NCBI GenBank assembly: GCA_949299935.1
Contig: CASGCE010000034.1
Location: forward strand, 1 to 64,000
From: an uncultured bacterium
GTDB lineage: Bacteria > Cyanobacteriota > Vampirovibrionia > Gastranaerophilales > Gastranaerophilaceae
Direction of reading: 5' to 3'
Length of the DNA stretch: 64,000 bases
Shown here: positions 7,502-16,671 of the stretch, piece after piece
How the letters are laid out: each line of letters starts with the position of its first letter
Position numbering within the stretch: position 1 is the first letter of the stretch
Notes under the pieces: generated by a model
Database searches by the model: none
Seen by the model: the letters and a program-made list of their open reading frames with translations, nothing else
What the model was told of the DNA's origin: nothing
Translations under genes and position numbers: made by a program

Positions 7502-9016
7502 ATGAATTTGGATAACATAATTGATAATCTGCTATCACCGATAGCAGATAAGATTTCAGGCATTATATTTTACTCCGTGAAAATAAATGGTGTTGAAGTA
7601 CAATTGCTTATAGCTCTTTTAATGTTCGCAGCATTTTATTTCACTTTCAGAATGAAATTTATCGGGATATGGGGATTCAAACACGGACTAAATCTTATAC
7701 TTAACAAGTATAAACATGAAGATATAATAAAACGTAAAAAAAAGGGAGAAGTTTCATCGTTCCAAGCATTGACAGCGACAATTTCAGCGTCGGCAGGGAT
7801 AGGGAATGTTGCAGGTTCGGCCGCAGCAGTATCAATAGGTGGTCCGGGCGTAATTTTTTGGATGATTACAGCCGGATTTTTTTCAATGGCACTAAAATTT
7901 GCTGAAGTTCTCCTGGGTATAAAATTTAGACAGCTAAACAAGGACGGAACTGTATCCGGCGGACCTATGTACTATATTTTAAAAGGACTAAAAGCTCCTT
8001 GGATAAAACCTTTTGCACCGTATTTGTCTAAGATTTATGCACTATGTTGCGTATTTGCAATGATTGGCGGTTGGAACTTATTTCAAATTAATGCAATGAC
8101 TGCACAAATTACAGAAGTAACTGGCGGTGAAAACAGCTTTTTTGCGGGTCAAAGCTGGCTTTTGGGGCTTATCGTCGCAATAATTACTTACGTGACAATT
8201 ATAGGCGGAATAAAAGCTATAGGTAAATTTACCTCAAAAGTAACACCGGTAATGTGTACTTTATACATATTTTCGGCAATAATCATATGCTTAATACACC
8301 TGGGAAAAATTCCGCACACAATTTATGTTATAATAAAAGAAGCATTTAAACCCCAAGCGCTCACAGGGGGAATGTTTGCTTGTATGTTATGGGGATTTCG
8401 TCGTGCCATGTTTGCTAATGAGGCAGGCTTGGGAACGGCTCCAATTGCGTTTTCAGCCGTGAAAACCAGCAAACCTGTGGCACAAGCTTTTATTGCAATG
8501 CTTCAGCCCTTTGTAGATACGATTATTGTTGGTTCCGCAACAGCTTTTGTAATTGTTGTTTCAGGTGCGTATTTACAATCCAACGGTCTTGCAGGTATTG
8601 AATTAACCTCAAAAGCCTTTGAAACCGTTTGTCCGTTCTTCCCAATACTTTTAACAGTTATGACAAGCTTTTTTGTTTTATCAACCATGCTATGTGGCTC
8701 ATATTACGGAATTAAAAGCTGGAGTTTTTTATTTGGAGATTCTAAATGTACAACAAGAATTTTTCAAGTTATATATTGTCTGTTCATAATTATTGGTTCG
8801 GCCATGAACTTTAAAAGTATAATAAATCTGTCTGATGCATTTACACTGTTCTTGGCCGTTCCAAACTTATTAGCAGTATTTTTACTTTCGAATGTAATTA
8901 TGAAGGAACTTAAACGATATTGCCAAAAATATAATATTGGGTTAGAATTAAACAATAACAAGGAGAGAGATAAAAATGATGATGAAAAAAGAATGCCTAA
9001 ACATTGTAGAATCTAA
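7502..9016 (+). CDS. agcS: Amino acid:Na+ symporter, AGCS family
   Basis: Inner-membrane sodium-coupled alanine/glycine transporter. The family signature GIGNVAGSAAAVSIGGPGVI and the following MALKFAEVLLGI are clear, as are MYYILKGLK and the FRRAMFANEAGLGTAPIA loop. About ten or more hydrophobic helices are visible, and length (504 aa) is slightly above the usual 440-490. Substrate (Ala, Gly or Gln) cannot be told. The gene's last 41 bases overlap the uracil-DNA glycosylase start, so the two are co-transcribed. Confidence 0.92.
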   Translation: MNLDNIIDNLLSPIADKISGIIFYSVKINGVEVQLLIALLMFAAFYFTFRMKFIGIWGFKHGLNLILNKYKHEDIIKRKKKGEVSSFQALTATISASAGIGNVAGSAAAVSIGGPGVIFWMITAGFFSMALKFAEVLLGIKFRQLNKDGTVSGGPMYYILKGLKAPWIKPFAPYLSKIYALCCVFAMIGGWNLFQINAMTAQITEVTGGENSFFAGQSWLLGLIVAIITYVTIIGGIKAIGKFTSKVTPVMCTLYIFSAIIICLIHLGKIPHTIYVIIKEAFKPQALTGGMFACMLWGFRRAMFANEAGLGTAPIAFSAVKTSKPVAQAFIAMLQPFVDTIIVGSATAFVIVVSGAYLQSNGLAGIELTSKAFETVCPFFPILLTVMTSFFVLSTMLCGSYYGIKSWSFLFGDSKCTTRIFQVIYCLFIIIGSAMNFKSIINLSDAFTLFLAVPNLLAVFLLSNVIMKELKRYCQKYNIGLELNNNKERDKNDDEKRMPKHCRI

Positions 9017-9605
9017 ATGCAGAGCATGCAAAAGCTGTACATTAGCTAAAACTCGGCACAACATAGTGTTCGCAGACGGTAATCCGCAAACCGCAGAAAT
9101 TGTGCTGATAGGTGAAGCCCCGGGTGAATTAGAAGATATAGAGGGAAAACCTTTTGTAGGCAAAGCAGGTCAGCTGTTAAATGATTTTTTGAATGAAGCA
9201 GGGATTTCCAGAGAATATGATTTGTATATAGTTAATACCGTGAAATGCAGACCACCTGAAAACAGAATTCCTACGGATGAAGAAAAATCAGCATGTGAAA
9301 AATTTTTACATGCACAAATTGACATAATGAATCCAAAAGCAATAATATTTTGCGGCGCAACAGCTCTAAAATCTTTTTGTAGTGATTCTAAAGTACAGAT
9401 CTCTAAAATTCGCGGCAAATGGTTCAATGTAACTATAAACGGAAAAGATTATAAGGCAATGGCAATTTTCCATCCTTCATACCTTTTAAGAAATCATTCT
9501 ATGCAGGAAGGTTCTCCGAGAAGGTTGATGCAGAAAGATTTGGTAGAAATAAGAAATACAATTTTGTCTGACAAAGTTGCGGATGAAAATTTTGCATTGG
9601 TTTAA
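8976..9605 (+). CDS. Uracil-DNA glycosylase, family 4 (iron-sulfur)
   Basis: Removes uracil from DNA. Motif GEAPGELEDIEGKPFVG (residues 46-62) is the family 4 active-site loop; Cys18, Cys21, Cys91 and Cys107 match the 4Fe-4S ligands; FHPSYLLRN near the C-terminus is the second active-site motif. At 209 aa it is normal for UDGa. The ATG 8976 has an excellent ribosome binding site (AAGGAGAG, 8960-8967) located inside the end of agcS. Confidence 0.93.
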   Translation: MMMKKECLNIVESKCRACKSCTLAKTRHNIVFADGNPQTAEIVLIGEAPGELEDIEGKPFVGKAGQLLNDFLNEAGISREYDLYIVNTVKCRPPENRIPTDEEKSACEKFLHAQIDIMNPKAIIFCGATALKSFCSDSKVQISKIRGKWFNVTINGKDYKAMAIFHPSYLLRNHSMQEGSPRRLMQKDLVEIRNTILSDKVADENFALV

Positions 9606-9616
9606 TGAACAGTACC

Positions 9617-9648
9617 AAAACAGACAATACTTAAGTATTGTCTGTTTT
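9617..9648. terminator. Perfect 32-bp palindrome, bidirectional terminator
   Basis: AAAACAGACAATACTT followed by its exact reverse complement, with A-run on the left and T-run on the right. It ends the agcS-udg operon and overlaps the stop codon of the left-going gene at 9631, so it can serve both strands. Confidence 0.85.
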
Positions 9649-10473
9649 AGTCTGCAGTTTTTCCTTTAATTCATTTTCAAATTCTTCTGTAAAACCCAAT
9701 TTTAATTTATCATCTTCAGTTAGGTTATTGTACATATTTTTTATGCAATTGCGAACGGAATTCCGTGTCGGTTCAATTTTGTCGCCTTTCCAACCCGGAT
9801 TAAAATATGTACTCAAAGCTAAGATATTGGGAGTTCTATCCTCACCCAGTTCGCAACTGATATAAAAATTCCCCTTACTTATGACATTCAAAAGAGTTTC
9901 AAAATCTTTCAAAAAATCGGCTCGAGCCGCTTTAACTTCTGCTTTAAACCTATCAATTTCGGGTGCGATTTTTTCCTGTGTTAAAGATTTTTTTTGTAAT
10001 TCACATATTTTTTTATCCAAAAGAACATTATCATCAATAAAAATCGGATTAGACCAAAAATCAGGTTTGATAGGATATGAAAAGTAATTAATATTTCGTT
10101 TTTTACATTCGGTCTGCAAATTGTCAAAACCTGCTAAATCAATTACTGTATATATATTGGAATTGTCTAACAAATCAAGGTATTCAACATTATTAGCAAG
10201 CGTTGCACCTTTGTATGAATTAGAACCGATATTTTGTAAATTTAAAATATAAACATCATCCAAAGTTTCGGCATAATCAGGCAATTTTCTGTCACTGATC
10301 AAAAGTTGACCGTACATGCTTGCTCTTATTGCATCACGCAGTTTTGCCCCCTCAATATCGTCAGCAGCATACCAATCATCATCATAATCCGAAAATGAAT
10401 ATTTATTGTTGTATTCATTGGACTTAAAATTAAGGGAATTGGTTTTGAAAGAATTTAAAGCTAAAATTTTCAT
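9631..10473 (-). CDS. Tyrosine-phosphatase-like protein
   Basis: 280 aa from ATG 10473; a longer frame from TTG 10509 is less likely. It carries a Cys-x5-Arg phosphate loop, ISCELGEDRT, with Cys207 and Arg213 (numbered from ATG 10473). Upstream, YTVIDLAGFDNLQTECKKRN followed by INYFSYPI resembles the strand-helix-strand seen before the active site in dual-specificity phosphatases. The rest is divergent; no general acid can be assigned. The N-terminus MKILALNSFKTNSLNFKSNE is low complexity with a Phe-Lys motif shared in style with proteins at 50334 and 51203. Function as a phosphatase is inference. Confidence 0.55.
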   Translation of the reverse strand: MKILALNSFKTNSLNFKSNEYNNKYSFSDYDDDWYAADDIEGAKLRDAIRASMYGQLLISDRKLPDYAETLDDVYILNLQNIGSNSYKGATLANNVEYLDLLDNSNIYTVIDLAGFDNLQTECKKRNINYFSYPIKPDFWSNPIFIDDNVLLDKKICELQKKSLTQEKIAPEIDRFKAEVKAARADFLKDFETLLNVISKGNFYISCELGEDRTPNILALSTYFNPGWKGDKIEPTRNSVRNCIKNMYNNLTEDDKLKLGFTEEFENELKEKLQTKTDNT

Positions 10474-10552
10474 ACTTATAGTAAAATATATAAAAATAAA
10501 TTTTGACAAATATTAAACATTTTTTCAAATATTGATACAAAATTTAATATTA

Positions 10553-11929
10553 TTATTCGTATATATTTTGTTCATCAAAATTTTCCGGATTATCAACCAA
10601 CCCAGGTTCAAGTTTGGAACCGGTATACCATTCTCGGAATAAAAACTGAGCTTTAGGCAAGCAATATGCCAATAAGAAGCTGCTTAAACCAATATTAGCA
10701 AGAATTGTTAATGAACGAAGTCTTAATGATCTATTAGCAAATTTAATTATATCATCGTTACATCCGGCCTTGTTTTCAATTTTTAACTTTACATTGTGTT
10801 CTTTTGCACTTTTAATAAATTTTTCTATATTAAGCTTAAATTTTGCAAGCTCTTTCACATCAACAAATGCACGAGGATCCCTTACGCCATTTTTAAGAAG
10901 TTTGACTTTACCCGAAGCAGCAGCAAGCTTTGTAAATATTGCCTTTGGATTATTATCGATAAATTCTATCAAATCTTTTGAAGAATCAGATTTGGGCAAA
11001 GAAAGGTTACCCTTTTTAACACTCGCCAGGAACCTCTTATTAACAAATATTTTAGGATCAAGATTAACATCCGTAATTTTATTAAAAGCTTTTTCAATCC
11101 AATGCGGAGCTACAAAATTTAAAAACATCATGCCAGACATTTTAAATGCGAGATCAACAGCTTCATTTTTTTTACGTGCAGTAATAATTCTTCCGGCGGC
11201 ATAACCGCCATCCGTAATAGCCATTTTTTGCACCGTTGTAAGATTTGTAAGCACAGAAGTCAAAGTACCCTGAAAATTGGTCATTTTCTCTCTACCGCGT
11301 ATAAACTGCTCAAAACTTTTTGAACCGAAAGTCAAACCGGCAAAATCCGCATCAGGATTTTCTTTTTTATATTTTTCCAGTTTTTTGGCTGTAGATGCAA
11401 AAACCAGTTTTGGAATGACAAAACCCATTAAACTAACAGGGAAAATTATTGATGCCAAAAACTTTGCATTCATTAAATTTTCAAATAATTTTTTGTTATT
11501 TTTAACTTTAATTAAATCCTCGACTGCCTCTTTTGCTTCAGAGATATTAGCAAATTTCTTTATATTATATTCAAGCCCCTGATAGAGTTTTTTAGGGTTT
11601 TTACCGGATTTTAACTTTTTATTATATTTTTCTTCTTCATTTATTAGTTTCAGATTTACGTCAGAATTTAACCCTACTTTTCGCACATTTTTTATAATTT
11701 TTTTACCCAGAAAATCAATCAAAGGAATACCACCAAGCCACACGCCAGATACCGAATATTCATCAATGAAACGCTCTCTTGCACCCAGCCAAGCAATTTT
11801 TTTATTCTCTTTATTTTGATTGTAAGTCAATGCGATTTTTGTGGGGACCTCAATACCGCAGTCCCTGACTATTAGGGGATAAATGCTGCTATTATTACCT
11901 ATGGCAGAAATTATATTGACTAATGACAT
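10553..11929 (-). CDS. Unknown membrane-associated protein
   Basis: 458 aa, no family recognised. Hydrophobic segments lie near residues 155-180 (FLASIIFPVSLMGFVIPKLV), about 268-285 (MSGMMFLNFVAPHW) and about 405-425 (LTILANIGLSSFLLAYCLP), separated by long lysine-rich soluble stretches. There is no classical signal peptide. The start ATG 11929 has a good GGAGG site nine bases upstream. It is expressed alone from a promoter at 12102-12130 with a long leader. Its style (membrane helices plus basic helical regions) recalls the pair at 50334-51961, but I cannot show homology by eye. Confidence 0.65.
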   Translation of the reverse strand: MSLVNIISAIGNNSSIYPLIVRDCGIEVPTKIALTYNQNKENKKIAWLGARERFIDEYSVSGVWLGGIPLIDFLGKKIIKNVRKVGLNSDVNLKLINEEEKYNKKLKSGKNPKKLYQGLEYNIKKFANISEAKEAVEDLIKVKNNKKLFENLMNAKFLASIIFPVSLMGFVIPKLVFASTAKKLEKYKKENPDADFAGLTFGSKSFEQFIRGREKMTNFQGTLTSVLTNLTTVQKMAITDGGYAAGRIITARKKNEAVDLAFKMSGMMFLNFVAPHWIEKAFNKITDVNLDPKIFVNKRFLASVKKGNLSLPKSDSSKDLIEFIDNNPKAIFTKLAAASGKVKLLKNGVRDPRAFVDVKELAKFKLNIEKFIKSAKEHNVKLKIENKAGCNDDIIKFANRSLRLRSLTILANIGLSSFLLAYCLPKAQFLFREWYTGSKLEPGLVDNPENFDEQNIYE

Positions 11930-12095
11930 ATTTTCTTAAACCTCCAATTCCGCAAAAAATAACTTCTCGTTTGTTTTCGGGAAGCCATTTACAGAATTGC
12001 ACCAAAAGTCACATCAACTCTGTGGCTACCCGTGGGTGCCATAGGAATGATGATACATTTTTATCAACGCTTTCTTCATTTAACTTTCCTTATGT
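11930..12095 (-). promoter_or_regulatory. Long 5' leader with stem-loops
   Basis: About 166 nt between the predicted transcription start near 12095 and the ATG at 11929, unusual here where many genes have no leader. It holds a small frame (12026-12079), a GC-rich stem-loop around 12023-12040 (GGCACCCACGGGTAGCC) and a second weak hairpin near 11964-11985 (CTTCCCG ... CGAGAAG). I could not match it to a known riboswitch class. Confidence 0.4.
12026..12079 (-). CDS. Possible leader peptide (17 aa)
   Basis: ATG 12079 preceded by AAGGAAAG at a proper distance encodes MKKALIKMYHHSYGTHG, then TAG. Three His in 17 residues and a stem-loop overlapping its end look like an attenuation leader, but the downstream gene is an unknown membrane protein, not a biosynthetic gene. 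Could be chance. Confidence 0.3.
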   Translation of the reverse strand: MKKALIKMYHHSYGTHG

Positions 12096-12101
12096 TGTTC
12101 C

Positions 12102-12130
12102 ATATTAGCATAAGTATTTTATTTTGGCAA
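12102..12130 (-). promoter_or_regulatory. Promoter of the gene at 10553-11929
   Basis: Minus strand: -35 TTGCCA (12130-12125), 17-bp spacer, extended -10 TGC-TAATAT (box 12107-12102). Confidence 0.6.
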
Positions 12131-12149
12131 TATTTATAATCACTTCAAA

Positions 12150-12179
12150 CAAAAAATCATTAATAAAGTTGATTTTTTT
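12150..12179. terminator. AT-rich hairpin after DUF167 gene
   Basis: Nine-bp arms AAAAAATCA (12151-12159) and TGATTTTTT (12170-12178) with a 10-base loop, overlapping the stop codon of the left-going DUF167 gene. Low GC makes it weak. Confidence 0.4.
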
Positions 12180-12465
12180 AATTATCAAACATATCTTCAA
12201 TCAACTTAATCTTAGCGACATCAATAACCTTAAACAGTAGTACTTTGTCTTTAGAGGATAACCCTTTCACAATCTCGATAGAAGACTTCGGAATATTAAG
12301 TTCTTTAGAAAGAAACTCAACCAAAGCTTTATTAGCTTTACCGTCAACAGGCTGTGCCGTAAGTTTCACTTTTAATTCATTGCCTGATATTATAATCTCA
12401 TTTTTAGACGAGTTTGTTGAAACTTTTAAATTAATCAATATACCATTTTTTGTTCTCTTAAGCAT
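12178..12465 (-). CDS. DUF167/YggU family protein
   Basis: 95-aa small alpha/beta protein of the UPF0235 family; the diagnostic core KVKLTAQPVDGKANKALVEFL is present, followed by SIEIVKGLSSKDKVLLF. Biochemical role unknown for the family. Divergent from the Rel gene, with about 70 bp between the two starts. Confidence 0.88.
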   Translation of the reverse strand: MLKRTKNGILINLKVSTNSSKNEIIISGNELKVKLTAQPVDGKANKALVEFLSKELNIPKSSIEIVKGLSSKDKVLLFKVIDVAKIKLIEDMFDN

Positions 12466-12496
12466 AATATTTCCGAATGAAATTCTTTAGTTTTAC

Positions 12497-12525
12497 TTGA
12501 AAAAAATATAAAAAATTTGTATCAT
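12497..12525 (+). promoter_or_regulatory. Promoter of rel, nearly leaderless
   Basis: -35 TTGAAA (12497-12502), 17-bp spacer, -10 TATCAT (12520-12525). The ATG 12535 follows nine bases later, giving a leader of only about 2-4 nt and no Shine-Dalgarno. Confidence 0.6.
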
Positions 12526-12534
12526 AATTATACC

Positions 12535-14730
12535 ATGTCCGACATAGAACTTTTTGAAGAAATTAAACAAAAACTTATTGAACAAAACAGAAGTAATGAA
12601 GATATTGCTCTTGTGGAAAAAGCTTATCATTACGCAAAGAAATTACACGAAGGTCAATATAGGATATCAGAAGAACCTTACATAATCCATCCAGTTGAAG
12701 TCGCAAAAATTTTAGTTGATTTAAAAGTTGATACAAATACCCTTATAGCAGCATTCTTACATGACATTTTGGAGGATACGGAAACAAAACCGGAGGAGAT
12801 TAAAAATCTATTTGGAGAGGATACCCTAAATCTTGTACAAGGTGTGACAAAACTCAGCAAATTAAAATTCAAGTCAAAAGAAGAACGTCAAGCAGAAAAT
12901 TTCCGCCGACTTTTTATTGCGATGGCGAATGACATAAGAATAATTTTCCTAAAACTTGCCGACAGGTTGCACAATATGCGCACATTAAACTTCATGGCAG
13001 TGAATAAACAAAAAAAAATTGCTCAGGAAACACTTGATATCTTCGCCCCACTTGCCAATCGACTTGGTATGGGAAAAATTAAAGCCGAACTTGAAGATTT
13101 ATCACTAAGGTATCTGGAGCCGGACAAATATTTTGAAATTGCCCAACTTGTGTCCCAAAAGAAGGCGGAACGGGAACAAACAGTAAAACTTTTAATCGAC
13201 AAAATTTCAAAAGACGTAAAAGCAGCTGGAATCAACGCACAAATAACGGGACGTGCAAAACATTACTATAGTATATATTGTAAAATGAAAAGACAAAATA
13301 TTGCTTTTCACGATCTTTATGACATAACAGCAGTGAGGGTAATAGTAGATACCGAAAAAGAATGTTATGAAGTTTTAGGACTTATACATTCACAGTTTAA
13401 GCCCATACCGGGGCGGTTTAAAGATTACATAGCAATGCCTAAAGGGAATTTATACCAATCACTGCACACCTCAGTAATAGGTCCAAGATCAAAACCTTTG
13501 GAGGTGCAAATAAGGACATGGGAAATGCACGAAGTCGCCGAATATGGTATAGCGGCACACTGGAGATATAAAGAGAAAGGTTCTGAAAAAGCGAATCAAA
13601 CATCAGATTTACAGTTTTCCTGGATGAGAAAACTCGTCGAATATGACAAGGAAACAAAAAATGCAAAAGATTATGTGAATTCCGTAAAACTTGATTTATT
13701 TTCGGATCAAGTTTTTGCGTTCACACCGGGAGGAGATGTTTTGGATCTGCCGAAGAATGCGACACCGGTAGATTTTGCCTATCGTATTCACAGCGATGTC
13801 GGACATCGCACAATCGGAGCCAAAATTAACGGAAGAATCACTCCCTTGGATACCAAAATAGTAAACGGCGATATCGTAGAAATTTTAACTTCAAAAACTC
13901 CTGCTCCACGTCTTGACTGGCTGAATTTTGTGGTTACTAAACAAGCTTCTTCAAAAATAAAACAATGGTTTAAGAAGAATAATCGTGAAGAACACGTCGA
14001 ACTTGGTAAATCAAATCTTGAGCATGAATTGACCAAATCGGTTTTCGACGAATACTTTAAGCAAGGTGAATTTGATAAAATAGCAAAACAAATGAATTAC
14101 TTATCATCAGAAGACCTGTTTGCAGCACTTGGATACGGAGAAACCACTTTAAACAAAATAGTAAACAAACTCCAAAAACCCAAAGAAAAAAATATAGAGG
14201 ACAATTTCCATACTTCAACCAGAAAGAAATCCGAAAAGGATATTATCGGACTGGAAGGTATGATGTATTCATTTGCACGATGCTGTTCACCGATTCCGGG
14301 AGAACCAATAGTAGGAATAGTTACCCGTTCAAAGGGTGTAACAGTCCATAGAATTGATTGTAAAACTCTTGAATACATAGAACCTGAGCGCATGATGGAC
14401 ATAAAATGGGCAGGGACAAATACAAATAAAACATATACAACGACAATCCGTGTGGAAACAGCCGATAAATTGGGTATGCTTAAAGATATCATAGCTGCCG
14501 TTTCAGACAATAATACAAATATTATAACCGCAAACGTAAAATCAAGAAATAATGTAGGTATAATTGAAATAGGACTTGAATTAGACAATATTGAAACTCT
14601 AAAAAAGGTAATTAACTGTTTACAGGCTCTTCCGGACGTTTTCAGCGTCAAGCGTATACAAACATCAGCCCAAACTACCGCTCCAAAGCGAAATAACAAC
14701 GGCAAACAAAGACCCCAGAAACGAAGATAA
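12535..14730 (+). CDS. rel: Bifunctional (p)ppGpp synthetase/hydrolase
   Basis: RelA/SpoT homologue making and degrading the stringent-response alarmone. In order: HD hydrolase domain (HEGQYRISEEPYIIHPVEVA, FLHDILEDT, KLADRLHNMRTL), synthetase domain (YSIYCKMKRQ, HDLYDITAVRVIV, GRFKDYIAMPKGNLYQSLHT), TGS domain (FAFTPGGDVLDLPKNATPVD), a zinc-finger-like FARCCSPIPGEPIVG region and a C-terminal ACT domain. Both catalytic halves look intact. 731 aa from ATG 12535, normal for a long Rel. A TTG at 12517 would add six residues and is unlikely. Confidence 0.95.
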   Translation: MSDIELFEEIKQKLIEQNRSNEDIALVEKAYHYAKKLHEGQYRISEEPYIIHPVEVAKILVDLKVDTNTLIAAFLHDILEDTETKPEEIKNLFGEDTLNLVQGVTKLSKLKFKSKEERQAENFRRLFIAMANDIRIIFLKLADRLHNMRTLNFMAVNKQKKIAQETLDIFAPLANRLGMGKIKAELEDLSLRYLEPDKYFEIAQLVSQKKAEREQTVKLLIDKISKDVKAAGINAQITGRAKHYYSIYCKMKRQNIAFHDLYDITAVRVIVDTEKECYEVLGLIHSQFKPIPGRFKDYIAMPKGNLYQSLHTSVIGPRSKPLEVQIRTWEMHEVAEYGIAAHWRYKEKGSEKANQTSDLQFSWMRKLVEYDKETKNAKDYVNSVKLDLFSDQVFAFTPGGDVLDLPKNATPVDFAYRIHSDVGHRTIGAKINGRITPLDTKIVNGDIVEILTSKTPAPRLDWLNFVVTKQASSKIKQWFKKNNREEHVELGKSNLEHELTKSVFDEYFKQGEFDKIAKQMNYLSSEDLFAALGYGETTLNKIVNKLQKPKEKNIEDNFHTSTRKKSEKDIIGLEGMMYSFARCCSPIPGEPIVGIVTRSKGVTVHRIDCKTLEYIEPERMMDIKWAGTNTNKTYTTTIRVETADKLGMLKDIIAAVSDNNTNIITANVKSRNNVGIIEIGLELDNIETLKKVINCLQALPDVFSVKRIQTSAQTTAPKRNNNGKQRPQKRR

Positions 14731-14763
14731 CAACTTATAAACTTTTTAACAAATTTAACTTAT

Positions 14764-14791
14764 TTGCAAAAAACTAAAACACTGCTAACAT
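14764..14791 (+). promoter_or_regulatory. Promoter of histidine kinase, leaderless type
   Basis: -35 TTGCAA (14764-14769), 16-bp spacer, extended -10 TGC-TAACAT (box 14786-14791); ATG 14799 is seven bases later. Confidence 0.5.
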
Positions 14792-14798
14792 AGTAATT

Positions 14799-16502
14799 AT
14801 GGGGAAGATTTTATTTATTTCAAACAGGTTGGAAAAAATTCAACATTATGCAAAAATTTTTGATAAAAAGCCTTATGAATTTTTCACATCATCTGACGAA
14901 GGCGCAATTTTTGAGATTACCGAAATAAACAACCCCGACATAATCATCTTTGATCATGCGTTTGTAAACGTTAAACAAATCATAAAAAAACTAAAATCAG
15001 TAACAACATCCAGTTCTTTTGTTTTTTTAACACAGAACACGGTTATTGAAAACGACATAATAAAATATATTAACGCATTTTTAACGGAAGAAATGTCAGA
15101 TGAGCTTGTATTATCGACTATAGCTGTAAACCTTAAAACAAAAAACATGCTGGAAAGACTTTCCGATACCAACAAAAACCTTGCAGACAGTCTTTACCGG
15201 CTTAATGTATTATACAGTACCAGTTCACAATTTGCCGGTTCGTTAGATAAGGGTAAACTTATTAATTATATGGTAGAAGGTCTTGATAAATCATTAAGCT
15301 TTGATTTAACCTGCACACTTTGTACCGAAGATGAACCTGTGTTAATATTAAATTCGCTGTATGAAATTTCAGATGAATTATTAAGTGCAATAAAGCTGCG
15401 AACAGTATTAAATTATAAGTCGTTATTTGAAGATAAGAACCCGCCGTTTGAAATTGATATTGAGAATTTAAAAGTTATTAAAACAGTAAAATATCCGGCA
15501 AACAGATTTACTTTTACGATTTTTCAATATGATAATATGTTTGCTCCAATAAGTCTTGGTGACAACTTTTTTGGCTGTATAGAAATATTTAAAGAAGCAC
15601 CTTTCACATCAGATGATGCAACCTGTTTTCAAACTATTGCACAGCAGGTTTCATTACCTTTGAAAAGTGCAACTTTATATCAGGAAATAATGGAAACCAA
15701 TCTTAAACTGGAAAAACTCGAAAGATTAAAATCCGAGTTTATTTCAATAGTTTCACACGAACTTAGAACACCCTTAACTGCAATAAAAAATTCCTTGGAT
15801 ATTATATCATCAGAACGATGCGGTACCATAAACGAATCCGGTCAAAAGTTTTTATCAATGGCACAAAGGAATGTACAAAGACTCGCAGGTATTATAAATG
15901 ATTTGCTCGATCTTTCAAAGATTGAAGCAGGAAAGATGGAATATCATTTTACAAATATGAACATCCACTCAGTTATCGACTATGTAAAATCTACACTATT
16001 TGGAGTTGCAAAAGAAAAAGGTTTGAATTTAATAGCCGAAGAAACTTTGAATTTGCCGGAAATATATGCGGATGCACAAAGGCTTGAACAAGTTTTAACC
16101 AATTTAGTTTCAAATGCAATAAAATTTACACCTGAAGGTAAAAACATAATAATACGCTCACATCTGGCTAAAGCCGAACAACTGAATGCACCAGATTGCT
16201 TTAAGGATGACTTAAAAAAATTAAACGGTGAATATATAGTAGTTTGTGTTGAAGATGAAGGAATAGGTATAGCAGAAAAAGATTTACTCAGAGCATTCGA
16301 CAAATTTGCTCAAATTGAAAATTCTTTATCAAGAAAAGTAGGAGGTTCCGGTCTTGGCTTACCAATTGCAAAACAGCTTCTTGAAGCGCACAGCGGAGCA
16401 ATTTGGTGTGATAGTGAACTGAATAAAGGTTCAAAATTTTACTTTGCGCTGCCTGTAAATGCCGTTACCTCAAACTTAGAAAAAAGTCTTATTTTGAATT
16501 AG
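14799..16502 (+). CDS. Sensor histidine kinase with receiver-like and GAF-like regions
   Basis: 567 aa, no membrane segment, so a cytoplasmic sensor. Residues 1-110 look like a degenerate receiver domain (KILFISNR, PDIIIFDHAFV). Residues about 125-300 resemble a GAF domain. The kinase core follows: H-box SHELRTPLTAIKNSLD with His320, N-box LTNLVSNAIKFTPEG, G1 VEDEGIGI and G2 GGSGLGLPIAKQ. The receiver at 16672 lies downstream in the same direction and is a plausible partner, although a 169-bp gap with its own -10 box separates them. Confidence 0.9.
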   Translation: MGKILFISNRLEKIQHYAKIFDKKPYEFFTSSDEGAIFEITEINNPDIIIFDHAFVNVKQIIKKLKSVTTSSSFVFLTQNTVIENDIIKYINAFLTEEMSDELVLSTIAVNLKTKNMLERLSDTNKNLADSLYRLNVLYSTSSQFAGSLDKGKLINYMVEGLDKSLSFDLTCTLCTEDEPVLILNSLYEISDELLSAIKLRTVLNYKSLFEDKNPPFEIDIENLKVIKTVKYPANRFTFTIFQYDNMFAPISLGDNFFGCIEIFKEAPFTSDDATCFQTIAQQVSLPLKSATLYQEIMETNLKLEKLERLKSEFISIVSHELRTPLTAIKNSLDIISSERCGTINESGQKFLSMAQRNVQRLAGIINDLLDLSKIEAGKMEYHFTNMNIHSVIDYVKSTLFGVAKEKGLNLIAEETLNLPEIYADAQRLEQVLTNLVSNAIKFTPEGKNIIIRSHLAKAEQLNAPDCFKDDLKKLNGEYIVVCVEDEGIGIAEKDLLRAFDKFAQIENSLSRKVGGSGLGLPIAKQLLEAHSGAIWCDSELNKGSKFYFALPVNAVTSNLEKSLILN

Positions 16503-16671
16503 CATTTTCTGTAACTCATTACTATGCAAAGACAAGCAAATTTTTCCACAGCAATAAAAACTTCAATAAATACTAAAACTCTCACGAAAAAACATAGTTC
16601 ATTTTACAAAATGTAACAAAAACTTTGACCGATAAAAGGTATGATATAATAATGTAACTAGGGGAAAAGGT

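Noticed and set aside
10770-11204. 144-residue right-going frame inside the gene at 10553
   Set aside because: No start signal; antisense to a gene with a strong ribosome binding site and promoter.
11930-12095. Known riboswitch, tmRNA or 6S RNA in the long leader
   Set aside because: None of the conserved cores I know (cobalamin, SAM, glycine, preQ1, cyclic di-GMP, tmRNA) can be found; left as an unknown leader.
11923-12108. 61-residue right-going frame over the leader region
   Set aside because: No ribosome binding site or promoter in that direction, and the opposite strand has a good promoter.
14097-14705. 202-residue left-going frame opposite the Rel C-terminus
   Set aside because: Shadow frame of a conserved gene; no start signals and no domain.
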